Assembly (NCBI GenBank): GCA_034927285.1
Contig: JAYFQF010000053.1
Location: forward strand, 1-26,174
Length of the DNA stretch: 26,174 nucleotides
Direction: 5' to 3'
Source: JAYFQF01 sp034927285
GTDB taxonomy: Bacteria > Bacillota > Peptococcia > DRI-13 > UBA5745
A program made the translations under genes and the position numbers. Numbering within the stretch: position 1 is the first letter of the stretch; each line of letters starts with the position of its first letter. Shown here piece by piece: positions 7,486-15,344 of this stretch. The notes under the pieces were generated by a model. The model saw only the letters and a list, made by a program, of their open reading frames with translations. It was not told where the DNA came from and ran no database searches.

Positions 7486-8493
7486 ATGACCGTATACGTA
7501 AAAGATCTTTTGCAGGCTCTGGACGATATTACCAACGGCCGCTGCGTAAAAGGCCCCGCCGACTGGGCCGGCGGCAAAAACCCCTTTGTGGTCACGAAAA
7601 CATCCAATGTGCCCGGAAAGGCCATCGTGGAAATTCCCGGTCTGGTCTGGGGGGATCCCGATAAGGAAATCAAAAAGGTGGCCGTCATGATGACCATGAC
7701 GGAAAGCGCCATCGAACTGGCAGGAGGCACCGGCGTGGACGCCATCGTCACCCACCATCCCGTGGCGGAGGCTGCCAACTCCGGCGGAGTGTTGTTCAAT
7801 GTCTATATGGGCATCTATAATCTGGCCCTTTTTGAGCTCCATGAAGCTTTCCACGGCACTCATCCCGGCATCCCCTGGCTCCATGGGCACAAGCCGTATT
7901 ATACCAATATCGCTTACGGCGGCATCCAGGGCACCGTCGTTTATGTGGGGGAAGCTCTGCCGGAGATTAAGACTATCGGCGACATGATGGACAGGCTGGA
8001 TCTTTTGATGAATACGGAAGAAGACCGGCAGGTTCTGGAAATGGAACGGAAGATCCGGAACTGTCCCGAACTGGAAGAAACCAGTATTAAGGTAAAATCC
8101 AACCTATATGTAGGTAAACGGGAAAACCCCGTCAGGTATCTGGCTCATTTCTTCCCCCATACCGGTTTCAACGTAAATCATCTTGAGCAGCTGATGAAAG
8201 AGCATCCGGAAATTGATACGATCCTTGTTTCCATCAGCCGCGTTTACCCCGGCCATGAACTGATCGAGAAAGCCCGGGAACTGGGATTGAATTTCATCTG
8301 CGGCAATTCCCATGCCATGGAAATCTTCGAAAACGGAGTACCTTTGGCGCAGGCCATTAAAAATCACCTGCCGGAGCTGGAAGTAGTGATTTTCAGAGAA
8401 AGAATGACCAGTATTCCTCTGGAAAAGATCGGTTCCGCCCAGACCCGGGATTATGGAAAGAATATTGCCTCCGCCTATCTGCACAAAAAATAG
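7486..8493 (+). CDS. Nif3-family dinuclear metal-centre protein
   Basis: 335 aa, cytoplasmic. Landmarks of the NIF3 / GTP cyclohydrolase I type 2-like family are seen: a metal-binding DAIVTHHP motif at about residues 86-93, and a C-terminal CGNSHAMEIFENG that corresponds to the usual GHYxTE site but is altered. The family forms hexamers with two metal ions; its biochemical role is unsettled. The N-terminus (1-60) is longer than in typical Nif3 proteins. A GGAGGTG site precedes the ATG. A strong terminator ends the unit. It could be a distinct subfamily rather than canonical YqfO/YbgI. Confidence 0.7.
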   Translation: MTVYVKDLLQALDDITNGRCVKGPADWAGGKNPFVVTKTSNVPGKAIVEIPGLVWGDPDKEIKKVAVMMTMTESAIELAGGTGVDAIVTHHPVAEAANSGGVLFNVYMGIYNLALFELHEAFHGTHPGIPWLHGHKPYYTNIAYGGIQGTVVYVGEALPEIKTIGDMMDRLDLLMNTEEDRQVLEMERKIRNCPELEETSIKVKSNLYVGKRENPVRYLAHFFPHTGFNVNHLEQLMKEHPEIDTILVSISRVYPGHELIEKARELGLNFICGNSHAMEIFENGVPLAQAIKNHLPELEVVIFRERMTSIPLEKIGSAQTRDYGKNIASAYLHKK

Positions 8494-8554
8494 CGGGCGG
8501 CGATGGAGCCTTTCCTTTTCGTTGTATAAAACCCTTTAAGCAAGGGTACTCTAG

Positions 8555-8589
8555 GACCGGCAGCATTTTGCTGCCGGTCTGTTTTTTTT
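8555..8589 (+). terminator. intrinsic terminator after the Nif3-family gene
   Basis: A perfect 10-bp GC-rich stem (8555-8564 with 8570-8579, 5-nt loop) is followed by a run of eight T residues. It separates the spoVAD-Nif3 block from the next promoter. Confidence 0.93.
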
Positions 8590-8647
8590 GTTTTGTGTTG
8601 TTTTTGTAAACATATTTAAAAAATATAATGATTTGTTATTAATGCTG

Positions 8648-8676
8648 TTGACAAAATCATAGCCAGATGATAGGAT
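8648..8676 (+). promoter_or_regulatory. sigma-A promoter of the DUF3793-like gene
   Basis: A consensus -35 TTGACA (8648-8653) is separated by 17 nt from TAGGAT (8671-8676). The predicted start near 8683 leaves a leader of about 98 nt that holds two hairpins. Confidence 0.75.
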
Positions 8677-8684
8677 AATACTGT

Positions 8685-8750
8685 AGTTAGCATAGACTAA
8701 CTTGAAAATATAACAAATAAGGGGCGGCGGGTAAAGGAAAACCTCGCCGC
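8685..8750 (+). other. structured leader: two hairpins
   Basis: A small hairpin has arms AGTTAG and CTAACT (8685-8702). A strong one pairs 8724-8732 with 8741-8750 (GCGGCG plus GGT against ACC and CGCCGC, one bulged T, loop AAAGGAAA). They lie between the promoter and the AAAGGAG Shine-Dalgarno. The second could stabilise the mRNA or bind a regulator; it matches no riboswitch I recognise. Confidence 0.45.
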
Positions 8751-8780
8751 GGACAGATGGAAATAAAGGAGTGATTTAAG

Positions 8781-9269
8781 ATGACGATTGCACTGAAAGA
8801 CTTCGACCGGATTCTTGCCGAGCATTGCGCGCCTACATTGAAAGGTATTAAAGCCGCCAACACTTTTAAGATTGATGTGGCAGGGGCAGGCCGCGACCTG
8901 CAGAAGATCCTGGAAGAATATAATACGATCCTGAACAACGACGGCATTTATCTGGAGTTGATCGGCGAGGAGGACGACGTAGCCACAGTTTTTGTTTATA
9001 ACAAGGCCTTGGTTGCCGAAGGCCTGAAAGGCCTTGATGTAAAAGAGGCGTTTAAGGGCCTTGATTTGAAATCCGATTTGACCGTGGACTCTATCGTGTC
9101 AGTCGTCCGCGGCACCAAGCATCAGGGCGGGGAACTGCCCGACCTGGTAAAAGGCTATCTGGACTGCACCGGCGAAAACCGGGCGGAATACGAGGCCTGC
9201 ACCCGTGATTTCATGGCCAAGCTGGATCAGGGTGCCAATCTGATGAACGTTATCCATCAAGGCCGTTAA
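8781..9269 (+). CDS. DUF3793-like protein
   Basis: 162 aa, soluble. The N-terminal LAEHCAPTLKGIKAANTF resembles the start of DUF3793 proteins, which are common in Clostridia and of unknown function. The C-terminal half is shorter and lacks the usual Cys-rich CGYWKVY-like ending, so it would be a divergent member. An AAAGGAG site 9 nt upstream supports the ATG, and the gene has its own strong promoter and hairpin leader, suggesting appreciable and separate expression. The family call is from memory of the N-terminal motif only. Confidence 0.55.
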   Translation: MTIALKDFDRILAEHCAPTLKGIKAANTFKIDVAGAGRDLQKILEEYNTILNNDGIYLELIGEEDDVATVFVYNKALVAEGLKGLDVKEAFKGLDLKSDLTVDSIVSVVRGTKHQGGELPDLVKGYLDCTGENRAEYEACTRDFMAKLDQGANLMNVIHQGR

Positions 9270-9294
9270 TCCCCGGCCTGTAAACCTCCTCCTA

Positions 9295-9347
9295 AAGCAT
9301 AAATATCCCGGCGCCGCCGCAAATCGGCTGCCGGGATATTTATGCTT
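9295..9347 (+). repeat. 18-bp perfect inverted repeat after the DUF3793-like gene
   Basis: Arms 9295-9312 and 9330-9347 are perfectly complementary, enclosing a 17-nt loop that itself can pair (GCCG/CGGC). It sits 25 nt after the stop. It would be a very stable transcript end, but no U-run follows on the plus strand, so it is either an atypical terminator, an mRNA-stabilising 3' end or a repeat element. Confidence 0.6.
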
Positions 9348-9403
9348 CGGGAAGCCTGCGCCGGCCTTTTATGGAGAACCGACAAACAACAACAGGGATT
9401 GCC

Positions 9404-9433
9404 TTGACCTTCCGCTTTGGATAGTGATAGAAT
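9404..9433 (+). promoter_or_regulatory. sigma-A promoter of lysA
   Basis: TTGACC (9404-9409) and TAGAAT (9428-9433) are separated by 18 nt. The predicted start near 9440 lies just before the riboswitch's upstream hairpin at 9447, which supports both calls. Confidence 0.72.
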
Positions 9434-9446
9434 ATGAAGATAAAAG

Positions 9447-9656
9447 CCTCATCTCATTTGAGGTGAGGTAGAGGTTGCGATTTCCAACAGTACCTTTTGG
9501 AGCCGGCAGGCTGGGAAGAAGGGGAAAGGGGCCGTCGCCGAAGTCCGGTTTATCCTATGCGGACCTCCGGGCTGGGCCTGCATTAAATAAGTGCAGGACT
9601 GTCACCGCTTTCAGGCGGTGGAGCACTATCTCACGAATAATGAAAGGAGAATGAGG
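9447..9656 (+). ncRNA. lysine riboswitch (L box) upstream of lysA
   Basis: The aptamer runs from about 9463 to 9634. Conserved L-box pieces are seen in order: GAGGTAGAGG at its start, AGTA, GTCGCCGAAG, GGGCTGGG, and the terminal hairpin CACCGC/GCGGTG followed by GGAG and ACTATC. P1 is 9463-9471 with 9626-9634 (one G-U). Upstream, 9447-9456 pairs fully (one G-U) with 9459-9468, which overlaps the P1 5' strand, so the two stems exclude each other. The freed 9447-9455 can instead pair with 9647-9656, the lysA Shine-Dalgarno region, with one bulge. No terminator follows, so control is probably on translation: lysine binding forms P1 and frees the upstream arm to block the start. Class call is strong; mechanism is inference. 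Confidence 0.93.
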
Positions 9657-10973
9657 ATGAAAAAATTCGGCACCATGAGAGTAAACGAGCTGGACCACCT
9701 GGAAATCGGCGGCTGCGACACGCTGGAACTGATCCGGGAGTTCGGCAGCCCCTTATATGTGGTAGACGAGGACCTGGTAAGGAAAAACTGCCGTAAGTTC
9801 CGGGAAAACTTTATTGATGCCATCCCCGGCGGAGAGGTGGCATATGCCAGCAAAGCCTTCACCAACCTGGCGATGATCCGAATTATCGTGCAGGAGGGCC
9901 TGGGGGTGGATGTGGTCTCTGCCGGCGAGCTTTATACGGCCCTTGCCGCCGGAGCTGATCCTGCGCGCATTGATTTCAATGGAAATAACAAAACCCCCGA
10001 AGAGATTCGCTACGCCTTGGAAAACAAGGTGGGCCGGATCATTGTGGACAATTTTACCGAGATTGAAATGATTGAAAAAATCGCCGGTGAAATGGGGGCG
10101 GTACCCAAGGTCCTGCTGCGGACGCAGCCGGGAATCGAGGCCCATACCCACGAGTATATCCAAACCGGCAAGATTGATTCCAAATTCGGCTTAAGCGTCA
10201 CTACCGGCCAGGCCATGGAGGCCCTGAGGCTGATGTCCCAGTCCAAGAACATGGAGTTAGTGGGAATTCATTGCCACATCGGCTCACAGATCTTTGAAGT
10301 GGAGCCCTTTGTCCAGGCGGCAAAAATCATGGTGGGCTTCATGGCTTATGTCCGGGATGCGCTGGGCGTTACGCTGAAAGAGCTGAACCTGGGCGGCGGC
10401 TTCGGTATTTATTATAACAGCATCGATACCCCCACCTCTTTCAAGTCCTTCAGCCAGGCCATGTACGACGCTTTACGGGAGGAATTCCAGGCTTTGGATT
10501 TTCCCCACCCCAGCAGAATTTCCGTTGAACCGGGCCGTTCTATTATCGGCAATGCCGGCACCACCTTGTATACGGTGGGGACCATCAAAACCATCCCCCG
10601 GGTGCGCACCTATGTGGCGGTGGACGGCGGCATGACGGATAATCCCCGGCCCGCCTTGTACCAGGCAAAATATGAAATGGCTCTGGCAAATAAGATGTCG
10701 GCCACTGATCAGATCGTGGCTTCGATTGCCGGCAAGTGCTGTGAATCCGGCGATATGCTGATCTGGGATACCTCCATGCCCTGGGTGGAAACCGGTGATA
10801 TCCTGGCCGTAGCCAGCACCGGAGCGTATAACTATTCCATGTCCAGCAACTACAACCGGCTGCCCAGGCCCGGGGTGGTGCTGGTCAGGGAGGGCAAGGC
10901 CCAGGTTATCGTGGAAAGGGAAACCTTTGCGGATCTGATCCGCAACGACCGGATCCCGGAACATTTAAAATAA
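9657..10973 (+). CDS. lysA: diaminopimelate decarboxylase
   Basis: PLP enzyme that makes L-lysine and CO2 from meso-diaminopimelate, the last step of lysine synthesis. The 438-aa length is normal. Seen: PLYVVDEDLVRKN, the PLP lysine in AYASKAF (K66), HCHIGSQI, GGGFGIYY, EPGRSIIGNAG, and the C-terminal CCESGDML that completes the active site across the dimer. I chose the ATG at 9657 (GGAG 7 nt upstream). An in-frame ATG at 9591 would place 22 extra residues inside the riboswitch and is rejected. First gene of a plus-strand unit that runs through cysE without an evident terminator. Confidence 0.97.
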   Translation: MKKFGTMRVNELDHLEIGGCDTLELIREFGSPLYVVDEDLVRKNCRKFRENFIDAIPGGEVAYASKAFTNLAMIRIIVQEGLGVDVVSAGELYTALAAGADPARIDFNGNNKTPEEIRYALENKVGRIIVDNFTEIEMIEKIAGEMGAVPKVLLRTQPGIEAHTHEYIQTGKIDSKFGLSVTTGQAMEALRLMSQSKNMELVGIHCHIGSQIFEVEPFVQAAKIMVGFMAYVRDALGVTLKELNLGGGFGIYYNSIDTPTSFKSFSQAMYDALREEFQALDFPHPSRISVEPGRSIIGNAGTTLYTVGTIKTIPRVRTYVAVDGGMTDNPRPALYQAKYEMALANKMSATDQIVASIAGKCCESGDMLIWDTSMPWVETGDILAVASTGAYNYSMSSNYNRLPRPGVVLVREGKAQVIVERETFADLIRNDRIPEHLK

Positions 10974-11003
10974 GGATGAAATAATCCGGAAAACGGGTGA
11001 ACT

Positions 11004-11642
11004 ATGGATGTAATCATCGAACAGGTGATCCTTTTGGCAGTAATCGTTTTTTCTTTAAGCTGCCATGAGTGCAGTCACGGGCTGGTGGCCTACCGGCTGG
11101 GCGATCCCACGGCAAAAAACCAGGGTCGGCTGACGTTAAATCCTTTAAAGCACGTGGATCCCATCGGGCTCTTGATGCTTTTGATCGCCAAATTCGGCTG
11201 GGCAAAGCCCGTGCCGGTAGACCCCAGAAACTTTACCAAAAGCGACATGAAGACCGGCATGCTGCTGACGGCGCTGGCCGGTCCCATGGCCAATCTGCTT
11301 TTGGTCTTTCTGGGCACCCTGGTGGTTTCCCTGGTGGAGGCCGCTTTCTTTGCCAAACATTATTATTTCTGGCTTTTTATGAACTACTTTATCGTGCTGA
11401 ACGCAAATCTGGCCTTCTTTAACCTGCTGCCGGTGCCGCCTTTAGACGGTTCAAAAATTCTTTTCGGCATATTGCCAGACCGGTTTTACCCAAAGCTGTA
11501 TCAACTGGAGCGTTATGGAAATGTGATTCTTTTGCTTTTAATCATTACCGGCGCCACCCGGTTGTTTATCCAGCCTATGTCCAGCGGCATCATCCAGGCC
11601 TTTTTCGATTTCTTCGCATTCATCGGCGCCTATCGTCAGTAA
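11004..11642 (+). CDS. site-2 protease family (M50) membrane metalloprotease
   Basis: Intramembrane zinc metalloprotease-like protein, 212 aa, about five hydrophobic segments. The zinc motif HECSH (HExxH) is at about residues 20-24 in the first membrane helix, and the third ligand lies in NLLPVPPLDGSKIL at about 147-160. It belongs to the short YwhC/FtsH-independent M50 group whose substrates are mostly unknown; no PDZ domain is present. The start is preceded by GGGTGA 3 nt upstream. It lies 30 nt after lysA and 29 nt before trpS, a gene order common in Clostridia. Confidence 0.9.
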   Translation: MDVIIEQVILLAVIVFSLSCHECSHGLVAYRLGDPTAKNQGRLTLNPLKHVDPIGLLMLLIAKFGWAKPVPVDPRNFTKSDMKTGMLLTALAGPMANLLLVFLGTLVVSLVEAAFFAKHYYFWLFMNYFIVLNANLAFFNLLPVPPLDGSKILFGILPDRFYPKLYQLERYGNVILLLLIITGATRLFIQPMSSGIIQAFFDFFAFIGAYRQ

Positions 11643-11671
11643 GCGCCCAATTATATTAGGGGGTCTCAAGA

Positions 11672-12679
11672 TTGAACAAGAAAAAAGAGAGTCAAGGCGA
11701 TATTATTTTAAGCGGTATGCGTCCCACCGGAAAACTGCACATCGGGCATCTCAGCGTTCTGGAAAACTGGGCCCGGCTGCAGGAAGAATACCGATGTTAC
11801 TATTTTGTCGCCAATTGGCATGCTCTGACTACCGATTATATGGATACTTCCCACATTCCTGAAAATACGCAGATGATGCTGCTGGACTGGCTGGCTGCGG
11901 GTCTGGATCCGGAAAAGTCTTCGATTTTCCTGCAATCACATATTAAAGAGCATGCGGAGCTGACTTTGCTTCTGGGTATGAACATCCCTCTTTCCTGGCT
12001 GGAACGGGTGCCGACTTATAAAGATCAGATCCTACAGCTGGCCAAGCAGGGAAAGGACATCAACACCTACGGCTTTTTAGGCTATCCTCTTTTAATGGCT
12101 GCCGATATCATCGTTTACCGGGCCAACTGGGTACCCGTAGGCGAGGATCAGGGGCCGCATCTGGAATTCTCCCGGGAGCTGGTGCGGCGGTTTAATTATC
12201 TCTACGACAGGGAAGTTTTTCCGGAGCCTCAGCCCAAATTCGCCAGGATCGCCACTCTGCCCGGCATCGACGGCCGCAAAATGAGCAAAAGCTATCATAA
12301 CGACATCGCTATAAGCGCCACGCCGGAAGAAGTGATGGCCCAGGTCAAAAATATGGTTACCGATCCGGCCCGGATCAAGAAAAGCGACCTGGGGCACCCG
12401 GAAATCTGTATCGTATATAAATACCAGGAAATCTATAATGAAGCCGAAGCGCCGGAGATCAAGGAAGCCTGCGCCGGCGGAAAGATCGGCTGTGTGGAAT
12501 GTAAAAAACGCCTGGCCGGCTGTATTAATGCCAAGCTGGAGCCAATCCGGGAAAAGCGGGTTTATTATGAGCAAAGACCGGAGCTTTTAAAGGAAATCGT
12601 GGCTCAGGGGGATCAGGAAGCCAAAGCCAGAGCTGAGGAGACCATGAAGCTGGTCAGAGAGGCTATGCATTTGTCATGA
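11672..12679 (+). CDS. trpS: tryptophanyl-tRNA synthetase
   Basis: Class I aminoacyl-tRNA synthetase that charges tRNA-Trp; 335 aa, the normal length. The HIGH signature is exact (residues 23-26) and KMSKS is at 203-207; GEDQGPHLEFSREL is also typical. The start is TTG with AGGGGG 8 nt upstream. Only 29 nt separate it from the previous gene, so there is no space for a T-box leader. Its stop overlaps the scpA start (ATGA). A Cys-rich stretch late in the protein (GCVECKKRLAGC) is a normal clostridial variation. Confidence 0.97.
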   Translation: MNKKKESQGDIILSGMRPTGKLHIGHLSVLENWARLQEEYRCYYFVANWHALTTDYMDTSHIPENTQMMLLDWLAAGLDPEKSSIFLQSHIKEHAELTLLLGMNIPLSWLERVPTYKDQILQLAKQGKDINTYGFLGYPLLMAADIIVYRANWVPVGEDQGPHLEFSRELVRRFNYLYDREVFPEPQPKFARIATLPGIDGRKMSKSYHNDIAISATPEEVMAQVKNMVTDPARIKKSDLGHPEICIVYKYQEIYNEAEAPEIKEACAGGKIGCVECKKRLAGCINAKLEPIREKRVYYEQRPELLKEIVAQGDQEAKARAEETMKLVREAMHLS

Positions 12680-13422
12680 CCTATCAGGTAGTGCTGCCGG
12701 TTTATGAGGGTCCCCTGGACCTTTTACTGGATCTGATCGACAACCACCAGTTGGATATTTATAATATCCCCATCTCTTTTATTACCGGCCAGTATATGGA
12801 CTATCTGGAAAAGGCCCAGGAGATCGATCTGAATCTCTCCGGCGACTTTTTGGTGATGGCCGGTACCCTTTTGGCCATTAAGGCCAAAATGCTGCTGCCC
12901 CGAAGAGAGACTGATCCGGAAACCGGCGAGCCTGCGGAGGATCCCCGGGAGGAGCTGGTGGCCAAGCTGTTGGAGTACCGCCTTTACCGGGAAAATGCCC
13001 TGACCTTGAAGGAAATGGAGAACAGCCGTTCCCGAATATACTTCCGGGCGGTGGACGACCGGCGGCTCCTGGAATCCCTGCCTCCCATCAACCCCATCGG
13101 GCAGCTTTCCCTGATGGACTTGCAGGCGGCTTTCCGCCAGGCTGTGCGTACCGCGAAAGCCAGAGGAAAGGTGCTGGAAATGCCCAGGGAGACCCTGACC
13201 ATCCAGCAGCAGATGGCCAACATCCTGCGATCCGTAGCCGGCGCTCCCGGCGGAGTCCCTTTTTTTCAGTTGTTTGAGTTTAACCGGATCATGGACCTGG
13301 TTACCGCTTTTATGGCGTTGCTGGAGCTTTTGCATAAAGGCAGGGTGTGGGTGCGCCAAAAGGAAACCTTTGGAGAAATTTTTGTCTTTGCCGCTAAATC
13401 GTGTTTGCCGCTAAATCAGTGA
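12676..13422 (+). CDS. scpA: segregation and condensation protein A
   Basis: Kleisin subunit of the SMC-ScpA-ScpB condensin, which bridges SMC heads and helps chromosome segregation. The 248-aa product starts with the typical YEGPLDLLLDLIDNHQLDIYNIPISFITGQYM and has a central acidic/proline linker (about 75-90) and a C-terminal winged-helix region. It overlaps trpS by 4 nt and has only a weak Shine-Dalgarno, so coupling to trpS translation is likely. scpB follows 15 nt later. Confidence 0.96.
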   Translation: MTYQVVLPVYEGPLDLLLDLIDNHQLDIYNIPISFITGQYMDYLEKAQEIDLNLSGDFLVMAGTLLAIKAKMLLPRRETDPETGEPAEDPREELVAKLLEYRLYRENALTLKEMENSRSRIYFRAVDDRRLLESLPPINPIGQLSLMDLQAAFRQAVRTAKARGKVLEMPRETLTIQQQMANILRSVAGAPGGVPFFQLFEFNRIMDLVTAFMALLELLHKGRVWVRQKETFGEIFVFAAKSCLPLNQ

Positions 13423-13437
13423 ACTTGAGGTTGTTTC

Positions 13438-13995
13438 ATGCAGGAACAGTTGACTGCCTTTGACGAGGAAAAATCAAATTTAAAGCCGGTTTTGGAGGCC
13501 TTGCTGCTTTGTTCCGCGGAGCCTCTGACCTTAAAGACCCTGTCGGAAATCGTCAAGGCGCCCCAGGATAAGCTTTTGGAGGCCTTAACGGCCCTGCAGA
13601 AGGATTATCAGGAGCAAGGCAGAGGCTTTGAAATCTGTGAGATCGCCGGCGGCTGGATGTACGCGGCTCTGCCGGAATTTGCCCCGCAAATCGAAAAGCT
13701 GGTAAAGCCCAGGTTGTCCAGCTTGAGCCAGGCCTCCCTGGAGGTATTGTCCATCATTGCCTACCGGCAGCCGGTTACCAGAGGCGAGATCGAAGAAATC
13801 CGCGGGGTCAGCTGCGATTCTTCGGTAAATACCCTGCTGGAGCGCGGCCTGATCCAGGAGAGCGGCAGAAAAGAAGTGCCGGGACGGCCGGCTTTGTTTG
13901 GAACGACGACAGACTTTTTAAAATATTTCGGCCTTACTTCAATCCATGACCTGCCGGAGCTTTTGCCGGAGGAAGAACAACAGGAAGGAAGGTAG
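13438..13995 (+). CDS. scpB: segregation and condensation protein B
   Basis: Partner of ScpA in the SMC condensin complex; 185 aa with two winged-helix domains. Landmarks: LKPVLEALLLCSAEPLTLKTL near the start, SQASLEVLSIIAYRQPVTRGEIEEIRGV in the middle, and GRPALFGTTTDFLKYFGL near the end. A GAGG motif precedes the ATG. The end of the gene supplies the Shine-Dalgarno of cysE, which begins 3 nt after the stop. Confidence 0.96.
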   Translation: MQEQLTAFDEEKSNLKPVLEALLLCSAEPLTLKTLSEIVKAPQDKLLEALTALQKDYQEQGRGFEICEIAGGWMYAALPEFAPQIEKLVKPRLSSLSQASLEVLSIIAYRQPVTRGEIEEIRGVSCDSSVNTLLERGLIQESGRKEVPGRPALFGTTTDFLKYFGLTSIHDLPELLPEEEQQEGR

Positions 13996-13998
13996 CTT

Positions 13999-14667
13999 AT
14001 GGGACTGCTCTACGACGCCAGGTCCATGGCCAGCCGTGATCCGGCGGCCAGAAACATCCTGGAAGTCATCATCTTATATCCGGGCTTTCACGCGGTATTT
14101 TTTCATCGCATCGCCCATTTTTTCTATCGGATACATTGGTTTTTTTTGGCCAGGTTTGTGTCTCAGCTCAGCCGCTTCATCACCGGTATTGAAATTCATC
14201 CCGGCGCAAAAGTCGGCAGAGGTCTGTTTATCGATCACGGCATGGGGATTGTGATCGGCGAAACGGCGGAGATCGGCGATGACTGCACGATTTACCATAA
14301 TGTTACCCTGGGGGGCACCGGCCACGACACCGGCAAGCGGCATCCCACTCTGGGAAATAACGTCTTAGTGGCCGCAGGAGCCAAGGTGCTGGGGCCGATC
14401 TATATCGGGGATAACGCCCGGATCGGCGCCAATGCCGTAGTGTTGAAAAATGTTGAGGAAAACGCCACGGTGGTAGGAGTGCCCGGCAGGATGGTCAGAA
14501 TCAACGGCAAGCCGGTAGCGAAATCTTCCGTTGCCCTGGATCAGGTAAATATGCCGGATCCCAACGCCGCGGAGCTGGAAAAGCTGAATAAGCGTCTGAC
14601 GGAATTGGAACAAAAGTTTGAAAAAAAATATTCCCTTGAGAATCCTGAAGAAGAAAGCGCCGGATAA
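13999..14667 (+). CDS. cysE: serine O-acetyltransferase
   Basis: Acetylates L-serine with acetyl-CoA to give O-acetylserine, the cysteine precursor. The 222-aa product is of the short EpsC type: a helical N-terminus (about 1-65) then a left-handed beta-helix with hexapeptide repeats (IHPGAKVGRGLFIDHG, IGETAEIGDDC, TLGGTGHDTGKRHP, IGDNARIGANAVV, VPGRMV). Catalytic-type His in DHGMG and YHNVTLGG are present. The last ~35 residues form a charged, probably coiled-coil tail (AELEKLNKRLTELEQKFEKK) longer than in many homologues. It is not beside cysS here; it rides at the end of the lysA-scpB unit. The stop codon falls in a GCGCCGG/CCGGCGC hairpin (14657-14680). Confidence 0.94.
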   Translation: MGLLYDARSMASRDPAARNILEVIILYPGFHAVFFHRIAHFFYRIHWFFLARFVSQLSRFITGIEIHPGAKVGRGLFIDHGMGIVIGETAEIGDDCTIYHNVTLGGTGHDTGKRHPTLGNNVLVAAGAKVLGPIYIGDNARIGANAVVLKNVEENATVVGVPGRMVRINGKPVAKSSVALDQVNMPDPNAAELEKLNKRLTELEQKFEKKYSLENPEEESAG

Positions 14668-14676
14668 AAGATACCG

Positions 14677-14715
14677 GCGCATAAGAAAATGAACCGATGC
14701 GTAAGAAAATAAACC
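14677..14715 (+). repeat. imperfect 19-bp tandem repeat
   Basis: Two copies, 14677-14695 and 14697-14715, share the core TAAGAAAAT and an AACC end; about 15 of 19 bases match. They lie between cysE and its terminator. Probably a small local duplication; no function is evident. Confidence 0.4.
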
Positions 14716-14726
14716 AAGGGCAAGCT

Positions 14727-14756
14727 GATCCGGCTATGTATAGCCGGGTCTTTTTT
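14727..14756 (+). terminator. intrinsic terminator after cysE
   Basis: A perfect CCGGCTA/TAGCCGG stem with a TGTA loop (14730-14747), extendable to 10 pairs with one G-U, is followed by TC and six T residues. It ends only 15 nt before the DUF2953 start, which leaves no room for a promoter downstream, so the next genes need read-through or a promoter upstream of the hairpin. Confidence 0.88.
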
Positions 14757-14771
14757 GGTTAAGCTAAGGCT

Positions 14772-15344
14772 ATGCTGAAAGCCATTATTTACCTGACCCT
14801 CATCATAATACTCCTGGTGTTGCTGGCTTTTATCCCGGTTCCTTTTTGTCTGGAAGGGTCTTGGGACAGCTGGAAGCCTGCCTCTTGGCGGTTCCGGATT
14901 AAAGCCGGTTTTTTTTCGTACACCTGGCATAGCCAAAAAGCAACAGAGGGAGGGGAAAGCAAATGGAAAAGGCTGTGGCCCAAAAAGAAGCGGCGTGTGG
15001 AGCCGGCCCTGCGGTTTTTGCTGAACCGTTGCCGGCTGAACCAACTTTCCTGGGACCTGGACTTTTCCCTGGGAGATCCGGCGGCCACCGCTCTGGCCTG
15101 GGGGATTGTCGAAGCCCTTCTTTCAGCGGGTGAGGCGGTGCTGGCGGCAAAGTTTCCTTGCCGGCGGCATGACTTAAGCCACCGGCTGATTTGTCTGTGG
15201 CAGGAGGAGACCGGGATCAGAGGCGGGGGAAGGTGTATGTTTCATCTCGCCCCTGGGTATATTGTGATTACATTATTAATATTAACGGTGTCCGTTAAGG
15301 ACAGGCAAGGAGGAGTAAAGCGTGAACCAGCAGCATCCTATTGA
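14772..15344 (+). CDS. DUF2953 family membrane-anchored protein
   Basis: 190 aa with one N-terminal membrane segment (about 3-25) and a short hydrophobic stretch near the C-terminus (about 160-175). The signature of DUF2953 is visible in WDLDFSLGDPAATALAWGIVEAL. Function unknown. The family is typically encoded just before gerW/ytfJ (as ytfI-ytfJ in Bacillus), and here it overlaps gerW by 23 nt, which supports both calls and a sporulation link. The Shine-Dalgarno is weak (TAAGG, very close). Confidence 0.8.
   Translation: MLKAIIYLTLIIILLVLLAFIPVPFCLEGSWDSWKPASWRFRIKAGFFSYTWHSQKATEGGESKWKRLWPKKKRRVEPALRFLLNRCRLNQLSWDLDFSLGDPAATALAWGIVEALLSAGEAVLAAKFPCRRHDLSHRLICLWQEETGIRGGGRCMFHLAPGYIVITLLILTVSVKDRQGGVKREPAASY

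Noticed and set aside
7215..7664. 149-aa frame across the gap and start of the Nif3-family gene
   Set aside because: Overlaps a well-supported gene in another frame and consists mostly of Arg/Pro-rich shadow sequence.
9591..9656. N-terminal extension of LysA
   Set aside because: The 22 extra codons are the 3' part of the lysine riboswitch; the Shine-Dalgarno supports the start at 9657.
11643..11671. T-box leader for trpS
   Set aside because: Only 29 nt are available and no T-box motif is present.
12724..13359. 211-aa open frame on the minus strand opposite scpA
   Set aside because: Antisense shadow; scpA is clearly the coding frame and the antisense product looks like no known protein.
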